In this document: positions 63,239-64,000 of the stretch, piece by piece
Position numbering within the stretch: position 1 is the stretch's first letter
Layout of the letters: each line of letters opens with the position of its first letter
Assembly: GCF_013184745.1 (NCBI RefSeq)
Contig: NZ_JAATVU010000019.1
Location: 44,289 to 108,288, forward strand
Length of the DNA: 64,000 bases
Reading direction: 5' to 3'
From: Mangrovicoccus sp. HB161399
GTDB taxonomy: Bacteria; Pseudomonadota; Alphaproteobacteria; Rhodobacterales; Rhodobacteraceae
Notes under the pieces: model-generated
What the model was told of the DNA's origin: nothing
The model's input: the letters and a program-made list of their open reading frames with translations, nothing else
The model's database searches: none
Position numbers and translations under genes: made by a program

Positions 63239-63815
63239 TCACCCGGAGGTCAGGACCTCCGGCGCGCAGCCATTGTTTGCCACCTTCTCCAAGGTGTTGG
63301 TCGAGACATGCGGCCAGCCGATCAGCCCAGGCACGCCGTCGCGGCGCTGGAAGAAATCAAGCATGACCACCTGCAGGTACTGCATCGCCAGCTTCGGCTC
63401 GCCATCCACGCCGGGCGCGTCCAGCTCCATGATCCAGAAGGTGGATTTCATCGAGGTCGCGTTGGCATGCCTTACTATGAACGGGATGTTGAGGATGCCT
63501 GCCGCCGTGGTCGCGCTGGTGGTCATCTCGAGACGCGTGGTGCGCAGCACCTTCGCCACCGACGGCTGCGACAGGCGCAGCAAAGCCTCGGGATGCACCG
63601 GGTTGCAGCCGGAAAAGCCCGCGGTGCCCTGCCGCCCCGCCGTCGCGCGGCTCCAGCACGCGCTCGGGAAAGCCGTTCACCGCCGGGATCTCCGGCGGAC
63701 CGGCGAAGACGTCCACGGCCACGTCGAACCGCCCCAGCGCCAGCAGCGAATCCCCGTGCGGCACCGAGCCCAGCCGCGCGATGTTGATCCCGTCGGCCCT
63801 CTTGAAGTTGCCCAC
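63239..63815 (-). pseudogene. Frameshifted gene of unknown function
   Basis: Two minus-strand frames with strong GC3 coding bias abut. The upstream one, from a GTG near 63,815 (MGNFKRADGINIARLGS...), runs in one frame to about 63,640 (GFPERVLEPRDGG). The downstream one continues in the neighbouring frame (GRQGTAGFSGCNPVHPEAL...) to a stop at 63,239. A single-base indel near the CCCC tract at 63,634-63,637 would join them into a product of about 190 residues. The family was not recognised. It could be a true pseudogene or a base-call error. From 63,816 to the window end nothing convincing is seen. Confidence 0.55.
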
Positions 63816-64000
63816 AAGTGCCCGCCTGCGGCGTTGCAAGGCGGGCGCCTTCCGCGAGGTCTGCGAGGCGGGGGAAGCCCCGCCATGGGACCGCGGTCCC
63901 CGGCGGTGCGGCGGACGCGCGGCCGGGATGGCCTCCGGGGCGTGCGGCCGACCCGGTGCAGGATCCGGGATCGCGAGGTGCCTGCCGCTTCCTCGCCGGC

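Overview
The window is high-GC DNA with dense, mostly co-directional genes and short or overlapping junctions. Gene content (SapC-family protein, several Gfo/Idh/MocA oxidoreductases, a PaoABC-type molybdo-flavoenzyme, FCD-type GntR regulator, MOFRL glycerate kinase) fits an alphaproteobacterium, most likely Rhodobacterales. That placement is inference from style and content. No rRNA, tRNA, CRISPR array or insertion sequence was seen.

Region 1 (1-46,051, minus strand) is the notable part. Its left 37.9 kb is one open reading frame that starts at 37,895 and is still open at the window edge, so the protein has at least 12,631 residues. It begins with an LEPR-XLL motif instead of a signal peptide. 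It continues through thousands of residues of tandem beta-solenoid-like repeats, then calcium-binding-type modules (dockerin/EF-hand-like loops, Calx-beta-like units, RTX repeats) and two similar beta-sandwich-like domains. Upstream on the same strand, in tight order, are a GAF-HlyD fusion, a PqqD-like/M50/HlyD membrane protein, a SapC-family protein, a shortened SecA-like ATPase and a small periplasmic HlyD-type adaptor. No type I ABC exporter or TolC is present in the window. I read this as a dedicated export and processing locus for the giant protein, possibly an undescribed secretion route built on an accessory SecA and a membrane protease-adaptor fusion.

Region 2 (46,052-54,534) holds a small sulfotransferase (minus), a three-gene PaoABC-like aldehyde/xanthine oxidoreductase operon (plus), a convergent FadR-type GntR regulator, and a divergent MOFRL glycerate kinase plus class III aminotransferase. 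A perfect palindrome typical of FadR-family operators lies between regulator and kinase.

Region 3 (54,535-60,311) looks like a polyol or sugar catabolic cluster: an orphan sugar-binding protein, two plus-strand Gfo/Idh/MocA dehydrogenases, and a minus-strand pair of a third Gfo/Idh/MocA gene and an iolG-like gene. Two near-identical inverted repeats (GTGATGG-N4-CCATCAY), one before each outward-facing set, suggest a shared regulator encoded elsewhere. Convergent gene pairs are separated by strong GC hairpins.

Region 4 (60,312-64,000) has an exported alpha/beta hydrolase divergent from a winged-helix/TPR regulator with tandem 11-bp repeats just before its start, followed by a decayed stretch with a frameshifted gene of unknown function.
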